Source: Mucilaginibacter jinjuensis
GTDB taxonomy: Bacteria; Bacteroidota; Bacteroidia; Sphingobacteriales; Sphingobacteriaceae
Length of the DNA: 64,000 nt
Reading direction: 5' to 3'
Assembly: GCF_028596025.1 (NCBI RefSeq)
Contig: NZ_CP117167.1
Span: 2,852,001-2,916,000, forward strand
Every line of letters begins with the position of its first letter. Position 1 is the first letter of the stretch. The translations under genes were made by a program, and so were the position numbers. Shown here in pieces: positions 10,843-20,614 of this stretch. The notes under the pieces were generated by a model that saw nothing but the letters and a program-made list of their open reading frames with translations, had not been told where the DNA came from and did no database searches.

Positions 10843-11843
10843 TGAGACAAATGAAATCAAAATTAAAAGGCTTGCTACTGATTGGATTGATGGGCTGGGT
10901 CGCAGCTGCATCCGCCCAAAAGAAAACGGGTTTTCAAACGCTCGATTTTCTGTATAGCATATCAGGTTCAAAAACCATTGCCGGCATCCATAACCGCGAA
11001 CCTAATGCTACACCAGCACGGTGGACTAACAAAGTTGATTCTGTAACCGGCAAATTTCCTGGTTTGTGGAGCGGTGATTTTCTGTTTCAGCAGGATAATA
11101 TTAATAACCGCCAGCTAATGGTTGATGAAGCCCTGCGCCAATGGAAAAAGGGAGCGGTAATCAACATCATGTGGCATGCCTGCGATCCGGCCATGCTGGA
11201 ACCCTGCGGATGGAATAAAGAAGGTGTGCTCAGCAAAATGACCGATGCCAAATGGACGGAATTAACCACCGACGGTACACCACTTAATAAAGAATGGAAA
11301 AAACGGGTAGATGAAGTGGCTGTTTACCTGAAATTTTTGAAAGATAATGGGGTAGAAGTTTTATGGCGACCAATGCACGAAATGAACCAGAAGGTTTTTT
11401 GGTGGGGTGGCAGGCCCGGCCCGGATGGCACGGCCAAATTATATCGTATGCTGCATGATTATATGGTTAAAGAAAAAGGACTGACTAACCTGATCTGGGT
11501 TTGGGATATCCAGGATTTCAATAGTCTTGCCGATGATGCCAAAGCCTATAATCCCGGCGATAAATATTGGGATGTAGCTGCACTTGATGTTTACGATGAT
11601 AAAACCGGTTACAGTGCCGAAAAATATAACATCATGCTTTCGGTATGTAATGGTAAGCCTATTGCTATTGGCGAGTGCCAGAAATTTCCTTCTGTCGATC
11701 AGCTTAAAGCACAACCTAAATGGACATTCTTTATGTGCTGGTCGGAATTGGAATTCAGCAAAAATACAGTAGAACAAATACAGGCTATCCACACGGCATC
11801 CAATGTTTTAACGCTGGATGAAATGCCGGGATGGAAGAAGTAA
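10842..11843 (+). CDS. GH26 endo-beta-mannanase-like glycosidase
   Basis: The 333-residue secreted enzyme has a signal peptide ending ASAQ (about residues 1-25) and is essentially one GH26 barrel. The hallmark WRPMHEMN places the acid/base at Glu180, and the WWGG motif follows. The nucleophile is Glu278 in IGECQK. GIHNREPN near residue 48 and WSGDF near 72 are typical of the family. It should cut internal beta-1,4-mannosidic links in the periplasm or at the surface. It has no lipobox and no binding module. It is coupled to the esterase and lies under promoter C. A beta-1,3-glucanase/xylanase activity, known for minor GH26 branches, is a less likely alternative. Confidence 0.88.
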
Positions 11844-11856
11844 TAGCGATGAAATT

Positions 11857-12016
11857 ATGAGGTTAGTTTTGTTGAGTATGTTGGTTTTGCTTTTCGGGCC
11901 GGTGCATTGGGCATCGGCACAAAAGCAATTGCCTGCAGGTAGTTTTCAATAAAATAGATCCCTTAAAAGGGTATGAAGAGATTGCCGAAACGCAGATCAG
12001 TTTCAGCGATTTTTAA
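11857..12016 (+). pseudogene. Remnant of a secreted-protein gene, frameshifted and truncated
   Basis: ATG at 11857 opens a good signal peptide (LLSMLVLLFGPVHWASAQ) that runs only 31 codons to a stop at 11950. In the +1 frame from about 11939 the reading continues as VVFNKIDPLKGYEEIAETQ and ends at 12014-12016. A single-base indel plus loss of the gene body explains both pieces. It follows the GH26 gene by 13 nt and was probably a third member of that operon. The family cannot be recognised from what is left. Confidence 0.6.
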
Positions 12017-12069
12017 GTGTGAAATAGTATTAAAAGAATTTGTTTTGTGTTAAAATAGTATTGTTAATT
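12017..12069 (+). promoter_or_regulatory. Repeat copies (partial and copy 2) upstream of susC
   Basis: The partial copy GTGTGAAATAGTATT (12017-12031) and the full copy at 12049-12069 (beginning GTTAAAATAGTAT) are in direct orientation. Their shared AATAGTAT cores are 31 bp apart, about three helical turns. The full copy matches the one ahead of the hybrid sensor gene. They are likely binding sites for that sensor's AraC domain. No convincing -7 box follows closely. Confidence 0.45.
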
Positions 12070-12388
12070 TATCTATCAATTAAAATTATAAACCGACTGA
12101 TTTGATAGCGAGATTGTAGGGCAGTAAATTAAATAAATAGTGTATTGGTTTTTAAATTGGATTTTATCTGATCTGGTAGTCTATTGTTCTTTTTTTTAAA
12201 TTAAATGATGTATTTGATCAAATTTGATTGAATTTTTATCTGGATGATGAAAATGAAAATTTACATATTTGTTTCTTAGTGTATTTGTTAGTTAAATATA
12301 CTGTCTGGTTTTGTGCTCTGTTTTTCGCTGATGTATTTGCTTTGTTTTACGATTTCTTATCCAATTTTTATAATATGATATTTTATTA
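12070..12388. other. AT-rich spacer before locus 1 susC
   Basis: Very AT-rich and without a supported gene. A 61-codon open frame at 12228-12413 is low-complexity and overlaps a regulatory repeat, so it is not called. The spacer probably belongs to the long control region of the susC operon. Confidence 0.4.
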
Positions 12389-12434
12389 TGTTAAAATAGT
12401 ATTATTAAATTGAGTGTTTTTAGGAGTAATATTG
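12389..12434 (+). promoter_or_regulatory. Repeat copy 3 and putative susC promoter
   Basis: The third full copy of the 21-mer lies at 12390-12410, differing from copy 2 at two positions. Sixteen nt later is TAATATTG (12427-12434), a -7-like box identical to that of site B. The susC ATG is 54 nt further on, and the leader contains ATAACCAATT at 12458-12467. This is the best promoter candidate for the twin-susCD operon. The regulator assignment (HTCS at 2470) is inferred. Confidence 0.5.
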
Positions 12435-12488
12435 TTACACAATTATAAGCCGGTTTTATAACCAATTTTAAACTTTAATTTATTATGT

Positions 12489-15400
12489 ATGGAAAAACTT
12501 CTACGCACGTTTACGGTGTGTCTGTGTTTTGTATTGGCCAATATGAGCATCGTATTAGCCCAGCAAAAAACAATAAAAGGCACCGTTAATGATGAAAAGG
12601 GGATTGGCTTACCCGGTGTAACCGTAAGGGTTAAGGGTACCACAATCGGAACGCAAACCGACCTAAACGGTAAGTTCTCACTCACAGTCCCACGCAGTGA
12701 TGCAACAATCGTAATTAGCTTTATTGGTTACGCCAATATGGAAATGTCGGCCTCATCAAGCTTCCAAAATCTGGTGATGAAGCAGCAGGCCGGGCAACTA
12801 AGCGATGTGGTGGTTGTAGCCTTTGCCAAGCAAAAGGCGGTAACAGTAACAGGTGCAGTATCAACGGTGGCCGGTAAAGAGCTGGTATCAACATCGGTGG
12901 CCAACGTTACCAGTATGCTGGTAGGTAATTCGCCGGGTATCAGCGGGCTGCAGGCCAGCGGCGAGCCCGGTCGTAACGGTACTAACATCTACGTTCGTGG
13001 TGTATCCACGTTTACGGGCGGTACCAACCCATTGGTGGTTATAGATGGTATTGAGCAAGCTGCCGAACAGCCATTTACCCAGCTTAACGCTATGGACGCT
13101 AACGAGATTGAGAACGTAAGCGTGCTGAAAGATGCAGCATCAACGGCAGTATTTGGTATCCGTGGTGCCAACGGCGTAATTATCGTTACCACTAAACGGG
13201 GGCGGGCAGGTAAACCGGTGTTGAGCTTTTCTACCAATTTCGGTTTCACCAAAGCCACCAATTATTTAGATAACGTAAACTCGTACGATTATGCTTTGTT
13301 CAGAAACGAGGCCATCCGTACCGAGATCAGTAGTTTTGGTAATACCAGTTACAACAACTACCTGTTTACCCCGGATGATTTGTGGAAGTTTCAGAACAAC
13401 CGCGATTATACACCGGCACAGGTTGCTGCCATGACTAACCTTACTGCGGCACAGAAAGCTTCATTGAGTAATAGCCCGGCATTGTATTATACCAGCCACA
13501 ACCTTTATAAAGATCAGTTTGGCGGTACGGGTCCTCAGCAGCAGTACAACCTTAATATTTCGGGTGGTACGCAAAAGGTTAAATACTTTACTTCGGTTGG
13601 GTACTTTAATCAGGGTAGTATTTTGACGAACACTAATTACTACGGATCTAATACCCAGTCTAATTTCAACCGATATAATTTCCGCTCTAATTTTGACATC
13701 GATGTAGTTAAAAATTTCCAAATCTCGGTTAACCTGGCCGGGCAGTTTGGTACTACAACCGGTCCGGGTTCAAACGCAGCCGGTCCAAATGATCTGAACG
13801 GACGTTACAAGGCTATCATGCAATACATTTTTGATGGTAACCCTTTTATTAGTCCGGGTATAGTTGACGGCCATTTAGTTAACGCCTTTGCCGGTGTGGA
13901 TGGTACGGCGGATAACCCGCTTGGTCCGCTGAAATCAGGCAGTTCTATCGGAAATCAAAACGCGGTTTACAACCTGTTAACCAGTGGTCACGAAACGCTT
14001 TATAATACTCTATTGAGTAACAGTGTAAAGCTAACCCACACCATGAATTATCTGACCAAAGGCTTAACCGCAACAGGTACTGCCAGTTATGATGATTACT
14101 ATGTAAAAGCGGTAAGTTATAACCCATCGCTGCCGGTTTACTCCGTACGCCGCGACCACGCCGATCCTAATATTTTGGATTTTTATGGTGGTGCGGTTAC
14201 CAATAACTCGTTCAATAACAACCCCGGCCATAACTCAACCTGGCATAAAACCTATTTCGATGCCGGTTTAAATTATAACAGGGCATTCGGTCCGCATACC
14301 ATTACTGCATTGTTATTGGGTAAAGCCTCGTTATACAGCATCCCTTACGATGCGAACAACCCGGCCAACAATGCCAACACGCCATCAGGTATTATGGGTT
14401 TACTGGGCAGGGTAACTTATAACTATAAAGAGCGCTACCTGGTTGAAGCCGATTTAGGTTACAATGGTACCGAGCAATTTGCACCGGGTAAACGGTTTGG
14501 TTACTTCCCGGCATATTCTGCAGGTTGGGTGGCTTCGAACGAATCATTCTTCCCGCAAAATAAGATCGTGACTTTCGTGAAGTTCCGTGGATCGTATGGT
14601 GAGGTAGGTAATGATCAGCTGAACCAGCGCCGTTACCTGTACTTTCCTAATACCTTTAACATTAACCAAAGCGGCTATTATTTTGGTAATACTAATGGTT
14701 CGGCAGTTAACCCTTATTATTCAGGTTCGAACGAAGGTACCATCGGTAACCCTAACGTAACCTGGGAACGCGCCAAGAAACTGGACTTTGGTTTGGAGCT
14801 GCGTTTCTTTAGCGATAAACTCTCTTTCACAGCCGATTACTTTAACGATAAGCGTAATAATATCTTAACCAGCCTGGGTACTATCCCTACTACTTATGGT
14901 GTGCCTTCGGCATCTGTACCGCCGGTTAACGTAGGGGTAACAACCAATCACGGTTATGAGATTGTGTTGGGCTGGACCGACAAGATTGGCCAGGTTGGGT
15001 ACAACATTACCGGTAATGTTAACTATGCCCGCAACAAAATTATTTACAAGGCCGAAGCACCAAATCCTTACCCATGGATGAACCAGACCGGTTATGCCAT
15101 TGGCCAGTACAAAGGTTTGGTAAGTGATGGTTTCTTTAACACGCCAGAGCAATTGGCAAATCGCCCTTACAATACTTATACCAGCAACGTGGCTGCTTTA
15201 GGCGATATCCGCTATAAAGACATTAACGGTGATGGCAAAATTGATAACAAGGACATGGTGCCGATTGGGTACTCTAACCTGCCGCAGTATAACTATAGCT
15301 TAAAAGTAGGCTTCAACTACAAAGGTTTTGATGTAAGCAGCTTATTCTATGGTACGGCCAAAGGCTCGTTCTATATGCCGCCAGGTATGGTTATCCCTTT

Positions 15401-15803
15401 CTTCAAAAATGCAGGTAATGCTTTCCAGTGGGAGTATGATGGCAGATGGACACCTGAAAAAGCGGCCAGTGGTGCTACCATAACCTATCCACGCGCTGTG
15501 ATGAACGGTACTGGCAGCAGCAACGACTTCCTGACCAGTGATTTTTGGCTGCTCTCAAACAACTTCATCAAGCTGAAGAATGTGGAGGTTGGCTATACCA
15601 TCCCACGGGTTGATTTTCTGCGCCGTGTGGGTATTAGTAGTATCAGAGTGTATGCCAATGGTAATAACCTGTTTACCTGGGGTAATAAAAAAGCCCTTGA
15701 GCGTGGTATAGACCCGGAGACTTCGCAGGATATTAATAATCAGAGCACCTATTTATACCCAATTACACGGGTTATCAATTTCGGCGCAAACGTGAGATTC
15801 TAA
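12489..15803 (+). CDS. SusC/RagA TonB-dependent transporter, pair 1
   Basis: The 1104-residue outer-membrane transporter has a signal peptide (1-24), a CarboxypepD_reg domain (about 27-105; GTVNDEKGIGLPGVTVRVKG), a plug (about 110-235; VLKDAASTAVFGIRGANGVI) and a 22-strand barrel ending in the aromatic NFGANVRF. It imports oligosaccharides with energy from TonB. The SusD partner starts 30 nt downstream. It lies at the head of a long plus-strand operon with a second SusC/SusD pair. Regulatory repeats upstream link it to the hybrid sensor. The sugar specificity cannot be read from sequence. Confidence 0.95.
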   Translation: MEKLLRTFTVCLCFVLANMSIVLAQQKTIKGTVNDEKGIGLPGVTVRVKGTTIGTQTDLNGKFSLTVPRSDATIVISFIGYANMEMSASSSFQNLVMKQQAGQLSDVVVVAFAKQKAVTVTGAVSTVAGKELVSTSVANVTSMLVGNSPGISGLQASGEPGRNGTNIYVRGVSTFTGGTNPLVVIDGIEQAAEQPFTQLNAMDANEIENVSVLKDAASTAVFGIRGANGVIIVTTKRGRAGKPVLSFSTNFGFTKATNYLDNVNSYDYALFRNEAIRTEISSFGNTSYNNYLFTPDDLWKFQNNRDYTPAQVAAMTNLTAAQKASLSNSPALYYTSHNLYKDQFGGTGPQQQYNLNISGGTQKVKYFTSVGYFNQGSILTNTNYYGSNTQSNFNRYNFRSNFDIDVVKNFQISVNLAGQFGTTTGPGSNAAGPNDLNGRYKAIMQYIFDGNPFISPGIVDGHLVNAFAGVDGTADNPLGPLKSGSSIGNQNAVYNLLTSGHETLYNTLLSNSVKLTHTMNYLTKGLTATGTASYDDYYVKAVSYNPSLPVYSVRRDHADPNILDFYGGAVTNNSFNNNPGHNSTWHKTYFDAGLNYNRAFGPHTITALLLGKASLYSIPYDANNPANNANTPSGIMGLLGRVTYNYKERYLVEADLGYNGTEQFAPGKRFGYFPAYSAGWVASNESFFPQNKIVTFVKFRGSYGEVGNDQLNQRRYLYFPNTFNINQSGYYFGNTNGSAVNPYYSGSNEGTIGNPNVTWERAKKLDFGLELRFFSDKLSFTADYFNDKRNNILTSLGTIPTTYGVPSASVPPVNVGVTTNHGYEIVLGWTDKIGQVGYNITGNVNYARNKIIYKAEAPNPYPWMNQTGYAIGQYKGLVSDGFFNTPEQLANRPYNTYTSNVAALGDIRYKDINGDGKIDNKDMVPIGYSNLPQYNYSLKVGFNYKGFDVSSLFYGTAKGSFYMPPGMVIPFFKNAGNAFQWEYDGRWTPEKAASGATITYPRAVMNGTGSSNDFLTSDFWLLSNNFIKLKNVEVGYTIPRVDFLRRVGISSIRVYANGNNLFTWGNKKALERGIDPETSQDINNQSTYLYPITRVINFGANVRF

Positions 15804-15833
15804 AAGAAACGATATTATAAAATCATATATAAT

Positions 15834-17624
15834 ATGAAAAAGCTATTGTATTTATTAATAGGAGTGGGGCTGGTAACAGGCATCTACTCTTGTCAGAAAA
15901 CTTTTCTGCAAAAGCCAAATACCACAGGTAGTAGTACTATCGAAACGGTATTTAGCAACACCACCGGGGCGTTAAGCGCGTTGTCGGCAGCCTACAGGCT
16001 CGCTTTGATACAGGGATTACCTTACAGCGGTTTAGGCCACGGTACATTATCAGGTATTTCGGGCGAAATGAGTAAGGGTTATAACTGGCACGCCACCTTC
16101 CTGATAGCAGGCAATGGTATGTCGCCAAACCCGGGCGATGGTAATGATGCTTTGGCCGATGACAAGTTTAGCGATGATTATGCATCGATCCGCAAAAATT
16201 ATCTGGTATTGGAAAATGTAGATAAGGTAAGCGATATGGATGCAGCTACCAAAGCCACCATAAAAGCCGAAATGACAGGCCTTAACGCTTATCGTTACAT
16301 GGGTATGTTTATCCGCTACGGTGGTGTACCTATCGTTACCAAAAGTTTTGATGCCAGCGATAATTTATCGGTACCGCGTGGTACGCTACAGCAAACCCTG
16401 GATCAGGTAACTACGCTTTGCGATGCAGCTATTGCGGGCTTACCCGATAAATGGCCTGATAACTTTGGCGGCCGCTTAACCAAGGGATCGGTATTGGCTA
16501 TTAAGGCGAGAACTTTAATGTTTGCTGCACGCCCGTTATTTAACACGGCAACGCCTTACTTGAGTTTTGGCTCCAACAACAAAATGATTTGCTTTGGTAA
16601 TCAGGATCAAAACCGTTGGACTGCTGCTATTACTGCTAACGAGGCTATGATCAGCTGGGCTAATGCCAATGGTTACGGCATTATTAACACAGGTGGCGGC
16701 ATCAACACGCCAAATACCAAAGCTTTTGATGATTATGGTAATGCAACATCGACCCCATCAAACCGCGAGGTAATACTGGCCTACAAGGTTGACGAGGGCG
16801 GAAACGGTATCCCTAAATACTTTAACCGTTCGCCTTATTACAACCTTAACGGCGACCGTTACGATACCGATAACAGCGGCACACTCAGCAATTTCATGAC
16901 CAATTATTACAAAGCTGATGGTACCGACCAAACCTGGCCGGGTATTAATGATGCAGCTCGCCCTTATAGCGAGTATAATACTAAGATTATGCAAATGGAG
17001 CCACGTTGTTTGGTTGATAACCTTTTCCCGGGTATTGACGCCGCCAACAATGCAGGCGATTATAGCTGGTCTGTAGCGGGCTGGCAACGTGGTATTATTA
17101 ACCAGAACGGTGGACAGGGTAAAGGTAACGCCACTACCACTAAATTCTATTACCATGCAGGCTCACGCTTGTGGATGGAGTTCCCGTTGTTCCGTATGGC
17201 TGAGTTTTACCTCAATCTGGCAGAAGCCTATAATGAAGTTGGAAATACGGCCAAAGCGCTGGAGAACCTTAATGTGGTGCACAACAGGGCAGGTTTGCCG
17301 TCAATCACTACAGCAGATCAGTCGGCTTTGCGTAAGGCAATCCAGCGCGAGTGGGCGGTTGAGTTTTACAACGAAAACCAACGCTACTTTTTGGTTAAGC
17401 ACTGGAAGCTGGACGATATAGGTAACGGTTTACTGGGCGGCGCAATGCGTGAGTTCTCGTTCACCACTGTACCTGGTGCAGCCAACGTTAACCTGGCTTC
17501 GGCCTTATTAACCTATAAGGATTATGTAACCTACACGGCTTACTGGAACCCCAAAATGTACCTCGACCCGTTTCCACAGGCGGAGATCAATAAGGGGATC
17601 ATCGTTCAGAACCCCGGTTACTAA
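15834..17624 (+). CDS. SusD/RagB glycan-binding lipoprotein, pair 1
   Basis: The 596-residue surface lipoprotein has a short signal peptide with lipobox GIYSC (Cys20) and an N-terminal SusD-like region. The TPR-type helices are typical of RagB (AEMTGLNAYRYMGMFIRYGGVP; LNLAEAYNEVG near residue 460), and it ends in the family-typical NPGY. It forms the lid over the SusC barrel and captures glycan. The gene follows SusC at 30 nt and precedes the second susC at 38 nt, so co-transcription is expected. Confidence 0.94.
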   Translation: MKKLLYLLIGVGLVTGIYSCQKTFLQKPNTTGSSTIETVFSNTTGALSALSAAYRLALIQGLPYSGLGHGTLSGISGEMSKGYNWHATFLIAGNGMSPNPGDGNDALADDKFSDDYASIRKNYLVLENVDKVSDMDAATKATIKAEMTGLNAYRYMGMFIRYGGVPIVTKSFDASDNLSVPRGTLQQTLDQVTTLCDAAIAGLPDKWPDNFGGRLTKGSVLAIKARTLMFAARPLFNTATPYLSFGSNNKMICFGNQDQNRWTAAITANEAMISWANANGYGIINTGGGINTPNTKAFDDYGNATSTPSNREVILAYKVDEGGNGIPKYFNRSPYYNLNGDRYDTDNSGTLSNFMTNYYKADGTDQTWPGINDAARPYSEYNTKIMQMEPRCLVDNLFPGIDAANNAGDYSWSVAGWQRGIINQNGGQGKGNATTTKFYYHAGSRLWMEFPLFRMAEFYLNLAEAYNEVGNTAKALENLNVVHNRAGLPSITTADQSALRKAIQREWAVEFYNENQRYFLVKHWKLDDIGNGLLGGAMREFSFTTVPGAANVNLASALLTYKDYVTYTAYWNPKMYLDPFPQAEINKGIIVQNPGY

Positions 17625-17662
17625 CCCCCAACTTCATTTTATCACACCATATTAAGAGAACA

Positions 17663-20593
17663 ATGAATAAAAGATATATAATACGGAGCCTGTTTATTGG
17701 CCTGGCGCTTGGGGTTTTAAACCACCCGGCATCAGCCCAAACAACGGTGAGTTCCAAAAGAGACAGTAGCGCTGCCAGCAATGCCAATGCGCCAAAAAAA
17801 GAGCCGGGCCGGCTGTTCGACGTGAGTAAAGAACGATCGACAGCTGCGGTATCTGTAGTAGCGGGCGACACGCTTTATAAAACACCTGCACCTAATATTA
17901 CCAATACTTTATACGGCCGCTTACCCGGTTTAACTGTGCTGCAAGGCAATGGCGAACCAGGTAATGACTATGCCAACATGGGTATCCGTGGCATCGGCTC
18001 ACTTGCAGCCGGTACAAGCGGCTATAACACTTACAAAGTGTTTGTAGATGGCTTTGAAACCACCTTGGCCTATTTCTCCTACATCACACCTGCCGAAATT
18101 GAAAGCATCTCAATCTTGAAAGATGCAGCTGCATTATCAACCTTCGGTTTAAGAGGGGCAAACGGGGTAATTTATGTAACCACCAAACGTGGGAAGATAA
18201 GCAAGGCCTCGGTGCAGTTTCAGGCGCGTACAGGCTTTCAGAGTGCGCTTAATATTAATAAGCCTTTAAACTCGTATAACTATGCTAACCTGTATAACCA
18301 GGCTATCAGTAATGATAATGGCAATGTTTGGACGCCGAAATACAGCGCTTCTCAGTTGCAAGCCTATGCTAATGGCACCGGTACTAATGTAGACTGGTAC
18401 GATGCCGTTTTGAAAAATCGTACACCTTATACTGATGGCGACCTGATTTTTTCGGGAGGAGATTCTACTGTACGCTACAACGTAACACTCGATTATTCGA
18501 ACCAAAAGGCATTGTACGATGTATCAAATTCAGACATTACATCAAATCAAACTTTCGGTCGTTACAATCTGCGCAGCAACCTCACCTTCAATATGTTTAA
18601 AATATTTGAAGCAAGGGTTGATTTGAATGGCCGCATCGAAGACCGTAAACAGCCGGATTATCCTTATAATACTGCCTATGGTACACTGGGTAGCTCGTTA
18701 TGGAAAGATCTCGCCAGCTATCCGGATAATATTTACCCGGTAAAAGATGCTGCGGGTCATTGGTCGGGCACCACGCTTTATCCTAATAACCCGGTTGCAT
18801 CATTAAATGCATTGGGGGTACAAAGCCTGCATACCCGTTACCTGCAAGGTAACTTCGGTTTGAAAGAAAACCTGAGTGGCATAACCAAAGGTTTGTATCT
18901 GGATGAAGCATTCTCGTTTAACAATTCGGCACAGAGTGTTTATAATAAATATTCTGACTATGCCCGCTATTACAATGGTGTAACTACTACCACAAATACC
19001 ACCACACCCATTGTAGCCAGTACGCTAATGGCTAACCAAAACATTGATGTTAAGCAAGGAACGGTTACCCTGGGTTACGACCGCCAGTTTGGTGATCACC
19101 GTATTACATCGGCTGTAAATTACCAGCAATATGCTTACCGTACAGATGATTTTAACTCGTTCGAATACCATTATCAAAATATCAGCGGCCGCGGTAACTA
19201 CAGTTACAAGAATAAATACATTGGTGAACTTGGTTTCTCTTATTTTGGGGCAGATGCTTATGCACCCGGCCACCGCTGGGGATTATACCCTGCTATTTCA
19301 GGTGCGTGGATCGTATCCAACGAAGCATTTCTGCAAAATAACAAGACTGTTAGCTACTTTAAGTTAAGGGCATCTGCGGGCCGTACCGGTAGTTCTGACA
19401 ATGATATGTCGAACTTTGGTTTCGGTACATTGAACGGCCGTTATTTATACCAGCAGTACTATCAGTCTAATGCGAGTGGTGTATATTTTGGTTCAACCGG
19501 TCCATCGGCACAAACAACGCTTAATCCGCGTTACATTGCCAATGCTGATGTAAAACCAGAGATCAGCATGAAATACAACATCGGCGCTGATCTTAAATTC
19601 TTCAAAAAGCTGGATGTGAGCATCGATGCATTTTTAGATAAGCGCAGCAATATCCTCACCCTTAACAATACCCTGCCAAGCGATTTTGGATATAACAACG
19701 GAACCACGCTTGCTGTGTTCCAGAACATTGGTAAAATGACCAATAAAGGTTTTGAGGTGAGTATGAACTATACCGATCATTTCGGTAAAGTAGGCTACAG
19801 CATTAACGGACAAGCATCCTACAATAAAAACAAGGTTGATTACATGGCCGAGGTAACACCTAACTATGCCTACAACGGTGCAACAGGTTTACCTTACGGA
19901 ACTTTCCGAGGATTGAAATCAACAGGGTTTTACCAGCAAAGCGATTTTAATACCGATGGTACTTTAAAAGCAGGTCAGCCCATTCCTGCATTCGGTTTGG
20001 TGCAGCCCGGCGACTTAAAATACCAGGATGTTAACGGCGATGGTAAGGTAGATCAAAATGATGTTACCAAGATTGGCAAATCACCATTCCCGGAGTTAAC
20101 TTATGCCTTTGGTGCCAGTGTTAATTTTAAAGGCTTTGATCTGGGCGCATTGTTTCAGGGCGTAAGCGGTTACAGTGTAAACCTGCTTAATACCAACCTT
20201 ACTTCGCAAACTGTTGCCTTTATCAATAACGGTAATGCTTATCAGATAGCACAGGGTGCATGGGCTTATTACCCGGAACAGGGTATTGATACCCGTGCAA
20301 CAGCTACCTATCCGCGCTTAACTACAGTGGGCAATATCAATAACTATGGTACTGCAAGTTCATTCTGGATCAAAAGCGGCGATTACCTGCGCATCCGTAA
20401 TGTTGAGCTGGGTTATAACTTCCCGGCAGCACTTATTAAAAAATGGGGCTTGGGTAAGCTAAGGGCTTACGTAAATGCCATGAACCCTGTTACCTGGAGC
20501 TCATTGCTGAAAGATTACCATATCGACCCCGAAACCACGTATGGCTATACAGGTCTTAAATCGTACAACATAGGCGTAATAGTAGGTTTCTAA
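17663..20593 (+). CDS. SusC-like transporter without the N-terminal CarboxypepD domain, pair 2
   Basis: The 976-residue TonB-dependent receptor has a signal peptide (1-26, ASAQ), then a low-complexity Ser/Ala/Asn/Lys linker. It goes straight into the plug (SVVAGDTLYKTP, then ISILKDAAALSTFGLRGANG near 150-170) and a full barrel ending GVIVGF. The CarboxypepD_reg module present in the neighbouring SusC is absent, which is an uncommon layout. It pairs with the SusD 21 nt downstream. It may take a longer or differently decorated product of the same polysaccharide. The start codon is preceded by an AAGAGAA stretch. Confidence 0.93.
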   Translation: MNKRYIIRSLFIGLALGVLNHPASAQTTVSSKRDSSAASNANAPKKEPGRLFDVSKERSTAAVSVVAGDTLYKTPAPNITNTLYGRLPGLTVLQGNGEPGNDYANMGIRGIGSLAAGTSGYNTYKVFVDGFETTLAYFSYITPAEIESISILKDAAALSTFGLRGANGVIYVTTKRGKISKASVQFQARTGFQSALNINKPLNSYNYANLYNQAISNDNGNVWTPKYSASQLQAYANGTGTNVDWYDAVLKNRTPYTDGDLIFSGGDSTVRYNVTLDYSNQKALYDVSNSDITSNQTFGRYNLRSNLTFNMFKIFEARVDLNGRIEDRKQPDYPYNTAYGTLGSSLWKDLASYPDNIYPVKDAAGHWSGTTLYPNNPVASLNALGVQSLHTRYLQGNFGLKENLSGITKGLYLDEAFSFNNSAQSVYNKYSDYARYYNGVTTTTNTTTPIVASTLMANQNIDVKQGTVTLGYDRQFGDHRITSAVNYQQYAYRTDDFNSFEYHYQNISGRGNYSYKNKYIGELGFSYFGADAYAPGHRWGLYPAISGAWIVSNEAFLQNNKTVSYFKLRASAGRTGSSDNDMSNFGFGTLNGRYLYQQYYQSNASGVYFGSTGPSAQTTLNPRYIANADVKPEISMKYNIGADLKFFKKLDVSIDAFLDKRSNILTLNNTLPSDFGYNNGTTLAVFQNIGKMTNKGFEVSMNYTDHFGKVGYSINGQASYNKNKVDYMAEVTPNYAYNGATGLPYGTFRGLKSTGFYQQSDFNTDGTLKAGQPIPAFGLVQPGDLKYQDVNGDGKVDQNDVTKIGKSPFPELTYAFGASVNFKGFDLGALFQGVSGYSVNLLNTNLTSQTVAFINNGNAYQIAQGAWAYYPEQGIDTRATATYPRLTTVGNINNYGTASSFWIKSGDYLRIRNVELGYNFPAALIKKWGLGKLRAYVNAMNPVTWSSLLKDYHIDPETTYGYTGLKSYNIGVIVGF

Positions 20594-20614
20594 TCATAAA
20601 TAATTTCAAAAAAA

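Noticed and set aside
12228..12413. 61-codon open frame upstream of the first susC
   Set aside because: Low-complexity, AT-driven, overlaps a regulatory repeat, no leader or family similarity.
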